This document shows, in pieces, positions 46,274 through 54,649 of a stretch of DNA of 64,000 bases (the stretch's first letter is position 1; every line of letters starts with the position of its first letter). The position numbers and the translations under genes were made by a program. Where the stretch lies: NCBI RefSeq assembly GCF_965118125.1, contig NZ_OZ221288.1:868001-932000 (forward strand), in the 5' to 3' direction. This DNA comes from Pararobbsia alpina_A (GTDB lineage: Bacteria; Pseudomonadota; Gammaproteobacteria; Burkholderiales; Burkholderiaceae). The notes under the pieces were generated by a model. That model was not told the DNA's origin. It was given only the letters and a program-made list of their open reading frames with translations, and searched no databases.

Positions 46274-46510
46274 ATGCTTGCCCTCAGACCCAACTGCGAA
46301 TGCTGTAACAAGGACCTGCCGCCCAGTTCAGTTGAAGCAATGATCTGCACGTACGAATGTACGTTTTGTAGTACCTGCGTCGAAGAGGTCTTGCATGGCG
46401 TCTGCCCGAATTGCTCGGGCGAGTTCGTGCGTCGGCCGGTACGGCCGCCTGAGATGCTGCTCAAGCATCCTGCATCGACGGAGCGTGTTATCGCAGAGCA
46501 TTGCCCCTGA
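46274..46510 (+). CDS. DUF1272 zinc-ribbon protein
   Basis: 78 residues from ATG 46274 with AGGGAG upstream. It matches the DUF1272 family: RPNCECCNKDLPPSS, the ICTYECTFCSTC block and GVCPNCSGEFVRRPVRP. Nine cysteines (8, 10, 11, 25, 29, 32, 35, 44, 47) are positioned for a RING-like or double zinc-ribbon site. The role of the family is not established. It follows the triplicated small genes on the same strand, and the intergenic element shared by those genes also lies just upstream of it. Confidence 0.85.
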   Translation: MLALRPNCECCNKDLPPSSVEAMICTYECTFCSTCVEEVLHGVCPNCSGEFVRRPVRPPEMLLKHPASTERVIAEHCP

Positions 46511-46520
46511 ACGCGGTAGG

Positions 46521-46588
46521 GTTCAGCTTGCGATCGAGTTCAGCTTGCGATGGAGTTCAGCTTGCGTTCGGGTTCAGCTTGCGTTCGC
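46521..46588. repeat. Four tandem 17-bp repeats
   Basis: Units of GTTCAGCTTGCGATCGA with few changes occupy 46521-46537, 46538-46554, 46555-46571 and 46572-46588. The last unit overlaps the stop codon and final five residues of the LysR gene that ends at 46574, so copy-number change could alter that protein's C-terminus. Confidence 0.85.
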
Positions 46589-47464
46589 GAACAAGTCCTT
46601 GAGCCATTGCGCAAAGACTCGCACGCGTGAGGAGAGCTGACGGCTTTGGGGATACAGCACCGACACGGGCATCGGCGGCGGCGGGAAATCGTGGAGCACG
46701 ATCCTGAGCGCACCGGTCGCCAGTTCGTTGGCGATCCGATACTTCGGGACTTGCACGAATCCCATGCCGGCGACCGCGGAACCGGTGTACACGTCGGCGC
46801 CCGTCACGGACACGATCGACGAAAGTGTGTATTCGACGACCTGACCGTCGACCGTAAACTCGAGCGGCAACGGACGCCCCGAAGCGCTGGACACGTAGTT
46901 GACCGCCCGGTGCGAAGCCAGGGCGTCGGGGGTATCCGGTTCGCCGAACTTGTCGAGATACGACGGACTCGCTACGGTCACCTGCTCGAGCGACGCCACG
47001 CGACGGCCAACCATCGACGAATCCTGTAGGGTACCTGCCCGAAGCACGCAGTCGATCCCCTCTCGCACGAGATCGACGAGACGATCGTCCTCGCCGATCA
47101 GCAATTCGATATCGGGATATTGGTCGACGAAATCGGGCAACGCCGGCACAACGAAGTGGCGAGCCAGCGTGCCCTGGAGGTTCACGCGCAGCAGCCCCTT
47201 CGGGGCGACGTTGCGAAACGCACCCTCCGCTTCCTCCATATCAGCCAGCAATCGCACGCAGCGCTGATAAAACGCTTCGCCGTCATGCGTGAGGCGTACC
47301 GCGCGCGTGGTGCGCTCGAGCAGGCGCGTGCCGATGCGCTCCTCCATCCGCTTGATCAGGTTCGTGACCGTCGCGCGCGGGATCTGCAGATCCTCCGAGG
47401 CCTGCGTAAAACTGCCCCGCTCGGCGATCCGCACGAACACCTGCATTTCCTGAAAACGATCCAT
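46574..47464 (-). CDS. LysR-family regulator of the adjacent SDR genes
   Basis: A 296-residue LTTR of the CrgA/DmlR-like subgroup. HTH: MDRFQEMQVFVRIAERGSFTQASEDLQIPRATVTNLIKRMEERIGTRLLERTTRAVRLTHDGEAFYQRC. The effector-binding domain includes GLLRVNLQGTLARHFVVPALPDF and the C-terminal VSVLYPQSRQLSSRVRVFAQWL, both typical. It is divergent from two SDR genes over 383 bp containing a long simple repeat and a palindrome, the standard layout for a regulator and its target. The inducer is unknown. Confidence 0.88.
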   Translation of the reverse strand: MDRFQEMQVFVRIAERGSFTQASEDLQIPRATVTNLIKRMEERIGTRLLERTTRAVRLTHDGEAFYQRCVRLLADMEEAEGAFRNVAPKGLLRVNLQGTLARHFVVPALPDFVDQYPDIELLIGEDDRLVDLVREGIDCVLRAGTLQDSSMVGRRVASLEQVTVASPSYLDKFGEPDTPDALASHRAVNYVSSASGRPLPLEFTVDGQVVEYTLSSIVSVTGADVYTGSAVAGMGFVQVPKYRIANELATGALRIVLHDFPPPPMPVSVLYPQSRQLSSRVRVFAQWLKDLFANAS

Positions 47465-47560
47465 CGTCTCGTCGCTCCGCCCTCTTCCTTCTGGGGCATC
47501 GTATTAGGGTCCGAGCCCTGATGCCGCTCTCACCGCCAAAGCCAGGGCAGCTACAGCCCG

Positions 47561-47733
47561 CGTGCCTGCTTGCCTGCCCGCCTGCCTGCTCGCCCGCCTA
47601 CCCGCCTACCCGCCTACCCGCTTGCCTGCTGCCTGCTGCCTGCTGCCTGCCCGCCCGCCGCCCGCCGCCCGCCGCCTGCCCGCCTGCCCGCCTGCCCGCC
47701 TGCCCGCCTGCCCGCCTGCCCGCCTGCCCGCCG
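47561..47733. repeat. Simple-sequence tract of GCCTGCCC-type units
   Basis: About 170 bp built from CCTG, CCCG and CCTA tetramers, ending in about seven perfect GCCTGCCC octamers (47674-47733). It lies in the divergent region between the LysR and SDR genes. Forward frames through it encode only Pro/Ala/Cys/Leu strings and are not genes. Confidence 0.9.
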
Positions 47734-47782
47734 GATTCTATTGTTGAAGTAAATGGAGCGATCTTACCAAAACACAGGTAAT

Positions 47783-47803
47783 GATCATTGAGTTCGAATG
47801 ATC
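47783..47803. promoter_or_regulatory. Palindromic operator upstream of the SDR genes
   Basis: GATCATT (47783-47789) and AATGATC (47797-47803) form a perfect inverted repeat with a 7-bp centre, 45 bp before the first SDR start, a likely site for the divergent LysR protein. Confidence 0.5.
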
Positions 47804-47847
47804 CACTATGCGTTCCATCGACACACCATTCCTGACGGAGGGAAATC

Positions 47848-48600
47848 ATGAACGCAGTCACTCGCAATGCAGGTCAACAGGTCGCCATCGTCACGGGCGC
47901 TTCGCGCGGCATCGGCGCCTCGGTCGCTCGCAAGCTGGCCGAAGACGGTTTCGCCGTGGTCATCAATTACGCATCGAGCGCAACCGAAGCCGATGCGCTT
48001 GTCGCCGACATCACCGCACAAGGCGGCAAGGCGATCGCCGTAAAGGCCAACGTCGCCGACGCCGCGGAAGTTCGCGCGATGTTCGACGCGACCGAGCAGC
48101 AACTCGGCAAGGTCGACGTGATCGTGAACAACGCCGGCGTGCTCAAGACCGTGCCCCTCGCACAAGTCGACGACGCGCTCTACAACCAGACGTTCGACAT
48201 CAACGTGCGCGGCACCTTCAACACGCTTCGCGAAGCGGCTGCGCGGATGAACAACGGCGGACGCATCGTCAACTTCTCGAGCACGACGCTCGCGCTGAAT
48301 ATGCCGGGCTATGCGATCTACAACGCGACGAAAGCGGCCGTCGAGTCGTTCACCCATGTGTTCGCCAAGGAGTTGCGTGGCCGGAATATCCGCGTCAACG
48401 CCGTCGCCCCGGGTCCGATCGCCACTGACCTCTTCCTTAACGGCAAGACCGAAGAGCAGATCCAGACCTTCGCCAACATGGCGCCGCTGCAACGCCTCGG
48501 TCAGCCCGACGATATCGCCACGGTCGTGTCGTTTCTGGCAAGCGAAGCATCGGGCTGGGTCAATGGCCAGGTCGTGCGTGCCAACGGCGGCATCGCCTGA
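47848..48600 (+). CDS. SDR-family oxidoreductase (classical), first of a pair
   Basis: NAD(P)-dependent dehydrogenase/reductase of 250 residues with GGAGG ahead of ATG 47848. TGASRGIG near 17-24 (cofactor loop), NNAG near 93-96, the catalytic Ser in VNFSSTT and Tyr/Lys in YNATK near 157-161. It ends WVNGQVVRANGGIA. It is closest in layout to FabG-like reductases, but with a divergent LysR regulator it is more likely a catabolic or detoxifying enzyme. Substrate unknown. The second SDR gene follows after 33 bp. Confidence 0.88.
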   Translation: MNAVTRNAGQQVAIVTGASRGIGASVARKLAEDGFAVVINYASSATEADALVADITAQGGKAIAVKANVADAAEVRAMFDATEQQLGKVDVIVNNAGVLKTVPLAQVDDALYNQTFDINVRGTFNTLREAAARMNNGGRIVNFSSTTLALNMPGYAIYNATKAAVESFTHVFAKELRGRNIRVNAVAPGPIATDLFLNGKTEEQIQTFANMAPLQRLGQPDDIATVVSFLASEASGWVNGQVVRANGGIA

Positions 48601-48633
48601 TCGGCCCGGTCCCTTTCTCTACGGAGCGTCATC

Positions 48634-49536
48634 ATGAAATCAGTCATTCTGGTCACAGGCGCAGGTACGGGTATCGGCAAGCTCACCGCGCAGGCACTCG
48701 CCGAAGCCGGCCACATCGTCTACGCATCGATGCGCGACATCACGGGCCGCAATCGCGAACGCGCTGATGCAGTCCGTGCGCTTGCGGAGCGCGAAAGCAT
48801 CGACCTGCGCCCCATTGAACTCGACGTGCTTTCGCAAGCGTCGGCCGACGCTGCCGCGGCGCAGATCGTGCAGGCGCACGGCCGAATCGATGTCGTCGTG
48901 CAGAACGCGGGGCATCTGGTCATCGGGCCGACCGAAGCGTTCGTGCCCGAAGAAATGATGAAGGTGTTCGACACCAACGTCTTCGGCGCACAACGCGTCA
49001 ACCGCGCGGTGCTGCCGTATATGCGCAAGGCCGAATCGGGGCTCGTCGTGTGGATCAGCAGCACCACGACCAAGGGCGGCTTTCCTCCGTTCATGGGTCC
49101 GTACGGCGCAGCCAAGGCAGCGATGGATTCGCTCGCGGTCACGCTCGCGTATGAGCTGGTGCGCTTCGGTATCGAAACCTCGATTGTCGTTCCGGGGGCT
49201 TTCACGAGTGGCACGGATCACTTCCCGAACGCAGGCAAGCCCGCTGACACTACGACGGCAGCCGCCTACGCGCGCTATGACGGCGTGATGGACCAGGTCG
49301 GCGCGAAGCTCAATACGTTAATGCCGCCCGATGCGGACCCGATCGCCGTCGCCGAAGACGTTGTGCGGATCGTCGGCCTCGACAAAGGCACGCGCCCGAT
49401 GCGCAGCGTGACCGACTTCATCAACGACGGCGCCGCGGAAGTGCTCGAAGTCTCGGAGCGCGTACGGATCGAGTTTGCGAAGCGGATCGGTCTGGGCGAC
49501 CTGCTCGAGGTGAAGACGGAAGTCAGCAATCCATAA
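48634..49536 (+). CDS. SDR-family oxidoreductase, second of a pair
   Basis: A 300-residue SDR starting MKSVILVTGAGTGIGK. QNAGH near 90 and Ser in WISSTTTKG, followed by YGAAK near 152-156, complete the catalytic set. A longer C-terminal part than classical SDRs (about 60 extra residues, DADPIAVAEDVVRIVGL onwards) fits the group annotated as retinol-dehydrogenase-like or extended substrate-loop SDRs. It is co-transcribed with the first SDR gene and followed by a terminator at 49550. Substrate unknown. Confidence 0.87.
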   Translation: MKSVILVTGAGTGIGKLTAQALAEAGHIVYASMRDITGRNRERADAVRALAERESIDLRPIELDVLSQASADAAAAQIVQAHGRIDVVVQNAGHLVIGPTEAFVPEEMMKVFDTNVFGAQRVNRAVLPYMRKAESGLVVWISSTTTKGGFPPFMGPYGAAKAAMDSLAVTLAYELVRFGIETSIVVPGAFTSGTDHFPNAGKPADTTTAAAYARYDGVMDQVGAKLNTLMPPDADPIAVAEDVVRIVGLDKGTRPMRSVTDFINDGAAEVLEVSERVRIEFAKRIGLGDLLEVKTEVSNP

Positions 49537-49549
49537 GCGGAAGCGCCGG

Positions 49550-49591
49550 CGACAGGGGCGACGAGCTGTCATACGTCGCCCTGTCGTCTTT
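49550..49591 (+). terminator. Terminator after the SDR pair
   Basis: CGACAGGGGCGACG (49550-49563) pairs with CGTCGCCCTGTCG (49574-49586) apart from one bulged G, 10-nt loop, followed by TCTTT. It starts 14 bp after the stop. The remaining bases to 49840 hold no gene I can support. Confidence 0.75.
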
Positions 49592-49840
49592 GGCGATCTC
49601 AACGACGCATTCCGCCTGATCGCGCCGCAGGTACCCAGTGCCGTCGACGTGACCCAAGGCAAGCAGAGCGACGCGTTGGGACAAGTCACACCCTCGCATC
49701 GCCGCAAACGACAACCGGCGCACCGCGTCGTCATCAAGACGTATGCCATGCGCCGGTTGCCTTTTCAATGCCGGGGCTCGAATGGCCCCGGTCCCTCCCT
49801 GCTCTACCCTGCCTGACCCTGCATTCCTGGCCCTGCCTGA

Positions 49841-52690
49841 TCAATGATGACGACCCGGGTGGGTCATCTTGTGCCACGCATTGCGCACAGCCTCTTTCAT
49901 ATGATTCCACTCCGACGGCGTGCGCGTCGCCCGGTGACGCGGGTCACGCGTGTCGACAAACGACTCGTCCGTCGGATACGCATCGTCCTGGGCGGAATAG
50001 CGCCGGTCGTCATCGTCGTAGGCATCGCCTAGCGGGGCACCGTCGTCGAGCGCCGTGCGTCGCGCGCCGAAACGATCTTCGAGCGGCGAGTGCAATCCAA
50101 GTTCGGCACTCATATCCTTCGTCATCGACGAAGGTGACGAGCGAACGGTTGGAGGCACATCTGCACGCTGAACGTCAGGGTACAGGTCGCCCCGCCCCTC
50201 GCCACTCATGGGTGCGTGCGAGGCGTGCGAGGCCCGCGCGGCAGCGGCGGCATTCGCGGCACGCATTTCGGCGCGCTCATCCATCGCCGCATAGTCCTGC
50301 AGCGTCTGGTCGCGCAGCGTCGCTTCGCGTCGAGCAAGCTCTGCCGCGCGCTCACGCGGGTCGCCGGCCGCGCTGTCGCGCCATTCCGGATGAGACCGCT
50401 GCTGTAAGCGTTCGCCGTAGTCGCTCAGCGTCGCTTCGCGGAGTGCTGCCTCGCGACGCGCAAGCTCATCAGCTCCCGTGGGCCGACGTCCCGGAGCAGG
50501 CCACGGACGACCCGCCATCGCGGCCGCGCTTCGGCCAGCGGCATCGTCGCCAAGCCGGTCTGCTTCAAGCTCATCCGGTCCGGGCGATGACATGTCGTCC
50601 CACGATGCGCGGCCTTGAGCCTCCCGGGTTTGAGCTTCCCGAGTTTGCGCTTCCCAATCGGCGGCCCAATCGCCCGAGGCGGGGTCCGGAGCGAACGAAG
50701 CATCTCTCACACCGGCTTCAACGCCACTCATCGCATCGTCGCTCGACATAAACGGATCCACTTCGCGTGCATCGTCGCAATCGCGAGCACGCAGTGAAGC
50801 ACGCATCATGCGACGGTCACGCGCAGCCATCACGTCGTCGTTACGAGCTGCCGCGTGTTGCGACATGCCCGTCACCGTCGTGGAACCCGCCTGCATCGTG
50901 CGTTCGCCCGATTCATCTGCCATCGAGCTTTCGTGCGAAAAGCTATCGTCGCGCATGCGTGCTTCGCGCAGCGCCACCGGATCGTCGGCCCGTCTTGAGT
51001 ACACACGCACGTTGCGGGCAATCTTCGTGGGCTCGTCGCGCTGGATCGGCTGCACGCGACCGCCGTTGCGCATGCGTGCAAAGCCGCAATCATCGAGGAA
51101 GACTTCGCAGCCCGATGCAAGCAAGTGCCGCGCTTCATCGCTCGACACGACCTCGTTACCCATATCGCCCTCATCGCTCATTGAACCGACGCCCTCCATC
51201 GACCTGTCCGACATCGCCATATGCGGGCGAACTGACTGAGGCGCCATGCGTTCGGATGACGGCATCGGAGGACGATCCAGGTCACGACTGCGGATAATCG
51301 GCGCATCGAGATCTTCGGCCGTGCCGTTACGCATATGTGACGGCGCCGAAGACATATCGGATGACTGCGCGCGCATCGCATCGCGCGATGAGGATGACTG
51401 CGAGGACGACTGCGGCTGCACACGTTCTTCACCAAAGCTGCCGGACGTCGGACCGTCGTGCATCATGTCACCCTGCATCGCCGGGCGCCGACTCGACTCT
51501 CCTGCCATGGAGCGAGTGGCCGCTTGGGTTTGCCGACCCTGCCATTGCGATTGCTGCATGGAGGCATGCTGCATGGATGTTTGCGGCGCCGACTCGACAC
51601 GGTCGCGCACATCGGCCGGATAGGACGGCACGCGCGAGTCTGCCGACTGATCATGCATGGCTTGACCGCTCATGGACTGTCCGCGCATGGATTGCCCTCC
51701 CATGGCTTGCGTGCCCATGGCGCGGCGCTCGTAGCCTTCATGGCCCTCCAGCCAGGCATGATCGTCAGGTCCCTGATGCCAATCGGCCGGAGTGGACTTA
51801 TCGCTCATGGTTTGCCCCTGCAGATATTCCGTCCTGACCGGACCGCGGCCTGCACCGCGCCCCTGCTCAGCACCGTAGTCGCCTTCGACTCCGAAGTCGC
51901 CCTGCAGCCGATCCCATGAAGCCATTCCGGCACCGGCCGGCGCGCGTGTCAGGTCTTCGTGATGCACGGGATCATGCATCGAGTCACGCGATGTGGCTGT
52001 GGCTGTGCGCCCCGCCCCCATCGCTGTGCGTGTGGCCGGCCAAGTTTCGCCGGTCGCGAAGTCAGTCCGCGATGCGCGATAGCCGGTCGCATCCGATGGA
52101 TCCATGCTGGTCACGTTGCCGGGCATCGCCGCCGAACGGATGGGTTGCGTCTTGACACTCCCCGGCACGGGATCGAGCGATGCCTCTTCGGTCATCGCCG
52201 GCGTGTTCCATTGCGACACGCGCTCTTCGAGATCGTAGGCTCCCGCGCGAATCAGGATGTCGGATGCGAGCGTCTGCTCGACCTCATCTTCGACATCGAT
52301 CGCCACGAGCGCGCCGCCGCGACGCAAGGCTTCTTCGTACCTCGACAATTCCTCGCGCTGCGACTCGGAACTGAACAAGCCCTTGAAGAACTCGGTGACG
52401 CGCTCAAGCGCGTTTTCGGGCGCGTGATCGCGCCGCTGCACGCGCATGACGCGATCAGTCGGCCGCAGGGGATCTGACGGATCAACCATGCCGGAACTCT
52501 CGAGCGATGCGGAGTCGTCGAGACCCCGAACGCTGCCGACGGGATACGCCATGCCCTCGTCGACGCCGCGTAGCGTGCCACCGGCACTGACGCGAACGGA
52601 CGATTCGGGGAACTGAGCATCGAGCAATGCGGCCTGGGCGCGTCGAGCTTCCTCAGAAGTCTCGAATACACCTACGACAGTCTGTTTCAT
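49841..52690 (-). CDS. Long low-complexity stress-type protein
   Basis: 949 residues from ATG 52690 (GGAGG seven bases upstream). The N-terminus MKQTVVGVFETSEEARRAQAALLDAQF resembles the short domain of general stress protein 17M/YflT proteins. Around residues 130-170 is EFFKGLFSSESQREELSRYEEALRRGGALVAIDVEDE, again typical of that group. The middle 400 residues are Met/Gln/Ser/Arg-rich and low complexity, with MGGQSMRGQSMSGQAM-like strings. A short structured block (SSDEARHLLASGCEVFLDDCGFARM) follows, then two degenerate repeats ELARREAALREATLSDYGERL and ELARREATLRDQTLQDY, and a basic end (HKMTHPGRHH). Ordinary homologues are a third to a half this length. Function unknown; probably cytoplasmic and stress-linked by family. 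Confidence 0.7.
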   Translation of the reverse strand: MKQTVVGVFETSEEARRAQAALLDAQFPESSVRVSAGGTLRGVDEGMAYPVGSVRGLDDSASLESSGMVDPSDPLRPTDRVMRVQRRDHAPENALERVTEFFKGLFSSESQREELSRYEEALRRGGALVAIDVEDEVEQTLASDILIRAGAYDLEERVSQWNTPAMTEEASLDPVPGSVKTQPIRSAAMPGNVTSMDPSDATGYRASRTDFATGETWPATRTAMGAGRTATATSRDSMHDPVHHEDLTRAPAGAGMASWDRLQGDFGVEGDYGAEQGRGAGRGPVRTEYLQGQTMSDKSTPADWHQGPDDHAWLEGHEGYERRAMGTQAMGGQSMRGQSMSGQAMHDQSADSRVPSYPADVRDRVESAPQTSMQHASMQQSQWQGRQTQAATRSMAGESSRRPAMQGDMMHDGPTSGSFGEERVQPQSSSQSSSSRDAMRAQSSDMSSAPSHMRNGTAEDLDAPIIRSRDLDRPPMPSSERMAPQSVRPHMAMSDRSMEGVGSMSDEGDMGNEVVSSDEARHLLASGCEVFLDDCGFARMRNGGRVQPIQRDEPTKIARNVRVYSRRADDPVALREARMRDDSFSHESSMADESGERTMQAGSTTVTGMSQHAAARNDDVMAARDRRMMRASLRARDCDDAREVDPFMSSDDAMSGVEAGVRDASFAPDPASGDWAADWEAQTREAQTREAQGRASWDDMSSPGPDELEADRLGDDAAGRSAAAMAGRPWPAPGRRPTGADELARREAALREATLSDYGERLQQRSHPEWRDSAAGDPRERAAELARREATLRDQTLQDYAAMDERAEMRAANAAAAARASHASHAPMSGEGRGDLYPDVQRADVPPTVRSSPSSMTKDMSAELGLHSPLEDRFGARRTALDDGAPLGDAYDDDDRRYSAQDDAYPTDESFVDTRDPRHRATRTPSEWNHMKEAVRNAWHKMTHPGRHH

Positions 52691-53173
52691 GTCTGCCTCC
52701 GAAACGGGTGCGTGTACCCAGCGCACGCAAGGGGTGTTCCCGCTTGCGGCAACCCGCGCCGCGCGTTCGACGCACGCGCTCGCAGATACCGCCACAGCAA
52801 AACTTCGCTGCGCCCCGACGACACACACAAGCCGGCACATGCGAATGGCCGCATGCCGCGCGCGCCGCGGATTTACATGACGCTTGAAACGACCGAGCGA
52901 TTCAGAGTGTGGATTCGATTCATGGTGCGAGGACCCGCTCGTCCGCGTTGCATTGCACAACGCAGTGTCCCCTGATGATTGATGACTTCAGTATAGAAAC
53001 TCGCCGGGGTGGGCGACAGTCGATCGATTGTGTCGACAATCCGCTTGCGCAAATCGCTCTCCCGGCGGATCGGACGCGTCGAATCGGCATCTTCTACGCG
53101 CGCGGGTTTGTACAAGGGGTGGACAACGCTGAAGAACCGCGCCAGTTGTGGCTTGCACGGGTTCCCGATGGAA

Positions 53174-53191
53174 TTAGAGTAAATACTCTAA
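53174..53191. promoter_or_regulatory. 18-bp perfect palindrome
   Basis: TTAGAGTAAATACTCTAA: 8-bp arms with a 2-bp centre in AT-rich intergenic DNA. It has the size and symmetry of a dimeric repressor operator. Confidence 0.45.
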
Positions 53192-53227
53192 ACATGCATA
53201 AGTATCTGTTTTGCATACATTTTGGGG

Positions 53228-53262
53228 TTATCCACACTTTCTGTGAGCAAAGCTGTGAATAA
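53228..53262. promoter_or_regulatory. Two convergent DnaA-box matches
   Basis: TTATCCACA at 53228-53236 and its inverse TGTGAATAA (TTATTCACA) at 53254-53262 both fit the TTATNCACA consensus exactly. An 8/9 match, TTATTCACC, lies at 53446-53454. There is no dnaA, rpmH, repA or parAB gene nearby, so this is not claimed as an origin. Confidence 0.35.
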
Positions 53263-53420
53263 GTCGGTGAACGACTCCCCAATGCCTTGAAGCGACATGC
53301 TTTTTTTCCGCCGAAAGTCTCCGAGAGCAAAGTTTGCTCACGGGCACTAGAGGGTTTACTCAACGCCCTAAAGTCCCGGGCATACCTGCCGATATAGGCG
53401 CCTTATGGGCGATCGGGGCG

Positions 53421-53444
53421 CGGCTGGCGAAGCGTCGCCAGCCG
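53421..53444. terminator. 10-bp GC hairpin downstream of the aldo/keto reductase
   Basis: CGGCTGGCGA (53421-53430) and TCGCCAGCCG (53435-53444) form a perfect stem with a 4-nt loop, 78 bp past the reductase stop on the minus strand. There is no clear T tract, so termination is only plausible. Confidence 0.4.
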
Positions 53445-53521
53445 ATTATTCACCTGTTAAGCATCAATCGCCCATCAGGCATCATTCCCGATCGAACCCG
53501 AGACATGCAGGCCACCGCCAA

Positions 53522-54523
53522 TCAGTGATGCGCCTGTTCGCTGTCCAGATGCGCCATCTGCGCAGCGCCGTAACGATCGCCAGCCGCAGCGCCCTTGGGC
53601 ACCGCACGTTCGATCGCGGCGAGGTCTTCAGCGCTGAGTGTGACCCGCAGCGCGCCGAGTGCTTCGTCGAGGCGGTCACGCCGGCGTGCGCCGATCAGCG
53701 GCACGATATCGTCCCCCTGCGCGGCGACCCATGCGATGGCGATCTGAGCGACAGAAACGCCCTTCGCCGTCGCGATCTGGCGCAAGGCTTCGACAAGCGC
53801 GAGATTCCTGTCGACGTTGTCGCCCTGGAAGCGCGGGCTCACCGAGCGGAAGTCGCCCTTGCCGGCGCTTTCCTTCGTCCAATGCCCGCTGATCAGTCCG
53901 CGAGACAGCACGCCGTACGCCGTGATACCGATGCCAAGCGAGCGGCACGTCGCCAGGATGTCGTCTTCGATGCCGCGCGAAATCAGCGAGTACTCGATCT
54001 GCAGATCGGTGATCGGATGGACCGCTGCCGCGCGCCGAATCGTCGCCGAACCGACTTCCGAGAGTCCGATATGCCGGACATACCCGGCCTTCACAAGATC
54101 GGCGATAACGCCGACCGTCTCCTCGATCGGCACGTTCGGGTCGAGCCGTGCCGGACGATAGACGTCGATGTAGTCGACACCGAGTCGCTGCAGGCTGTAG
54201 GCGAGAAAGTTGCGCACAGCCGCCGGACGCGCGTCGTAGCCTGTCCAGCCGCCGGCGGGGTCACGCATCGCACCGAACTTGACGCTGATCAGCGTGCGGT
54301 CACGGCCGGCCGTCTTCAGCGCTTCCCCGATCAGCATTTCGTTGTGGCCGCTGCCGTAGAAGTCGCCCGTGTCGAGCAAGTTAATGCCCGCGTCGAGCGC
54401 GGCATGAATGGTGGCGATGCCCTCGGCGCGATCCGACGGACCGTACATCCCCGACATCCCCATGCAGCCCAGTCCGATCGCCGACACCTGCGGCCCGTTC
54501 TTACCCAGTTCGCGAATTTGCAT
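53522..54523 (-). CDS. Aldo/keto reductase (AKR13-like)
   Basis: NADPH-dependent (alpha/beta)8-barrel reductase of 333 residues. MQIRELGKNGPQVSAIGLGCMGMSGMYG opens the barrel. The catalytic Asp and Tyr lie in LLDTGDFYGSGHNE and the Lys in LISVKFG. The usual catalytic His on strand 4 is replaced: DYIDVYRPARLDP has no His at that place. This is shared by a known subset of AKRs and does not by itself mean inactivity. C-terminal cofactor residues are in PLIGARRRDRLDEAL. Monocistronic by appearance; substrate unknown. Confidence 0.88.
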   Translation of the reverse strand: MQIRELGKNGPQVSAIGLGCMGMSGMYGPSDRAEGIATIHAALDAGINLLDTGDFYGSGHNEMLIGEALKTAGRDRTLISVKFGAMRDPAGGWTGYDARPAAVRNFLAYSLQRLGVDYIDVYRPARLDPNVPIEETVGVIADLVKAGYVRHIGLSEVGSATIRRAAAVHPITDLQIEYSLISRGIEDDILATCRSLGIGITAYGVLSRGLISGHWTKESAGKGDFRSVSPRFQGDNVDRNLALVEALRQIATAKGVSVAQIAIAWVAAQGDDIVPLIGARRRDRLDEALGALRVTLSAEDLAAIERAVPKGAAAGDRYGAAQMAHLDSEQAHH

Positions 54524-54649
54524 GACACCTCTCCAGTCCAGAAGCGCCCGGCGGGCGCGAGTCGTGTGAACGGAAGGCAGTATGCGTCGGCAACGATCGT
54601 TCGATAATCCACCCTTAAGCGAACGGCTTGTTCGGCTCGGCGAACAGTA

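Larger units (their letters stand above)
52691..53521. other. Long intergenic region with palindromes and DnaA-like boxes
   Basis: No gene is supported in these 831 bp. The left half is GC-rich upstream sequence of the stress protein. From about 53170 it turns AT-rich and holds TTAGAGTAAATACTCTAA (53174-53191), two convergent DnaA-box matches (53228-53236 and 53254-53262) and a 10-bp GC hairpin (53421-53444). These are listed separately. Confidence 0.5.

Noticed and set aside
46521..46588. A CRISPR array
   Set aside because: Contiguous 17-bp tandem units without spacers; not a CRISPR structure.
47521..47781. Forward open frames of 60-86 codons through the simple repeat
   Set aside because: They encode only Pro/Ala/Cys/Leu repeats produced by the tetramer tract in all frames.
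53228..53262. A replication origin
   Set aside because: Only two exact DnaA boxes, no dnaA, rpmH, repA or parAB genes, and no long AT-rich unwinding region; kept only as a regulatory curiosity.
52873..53262. Open frames of 80 and 117 codons in the long intergenic gap
   Set aside because: No ribosome site, no recognisable domain and irregular codon use; the region looks non-coding.
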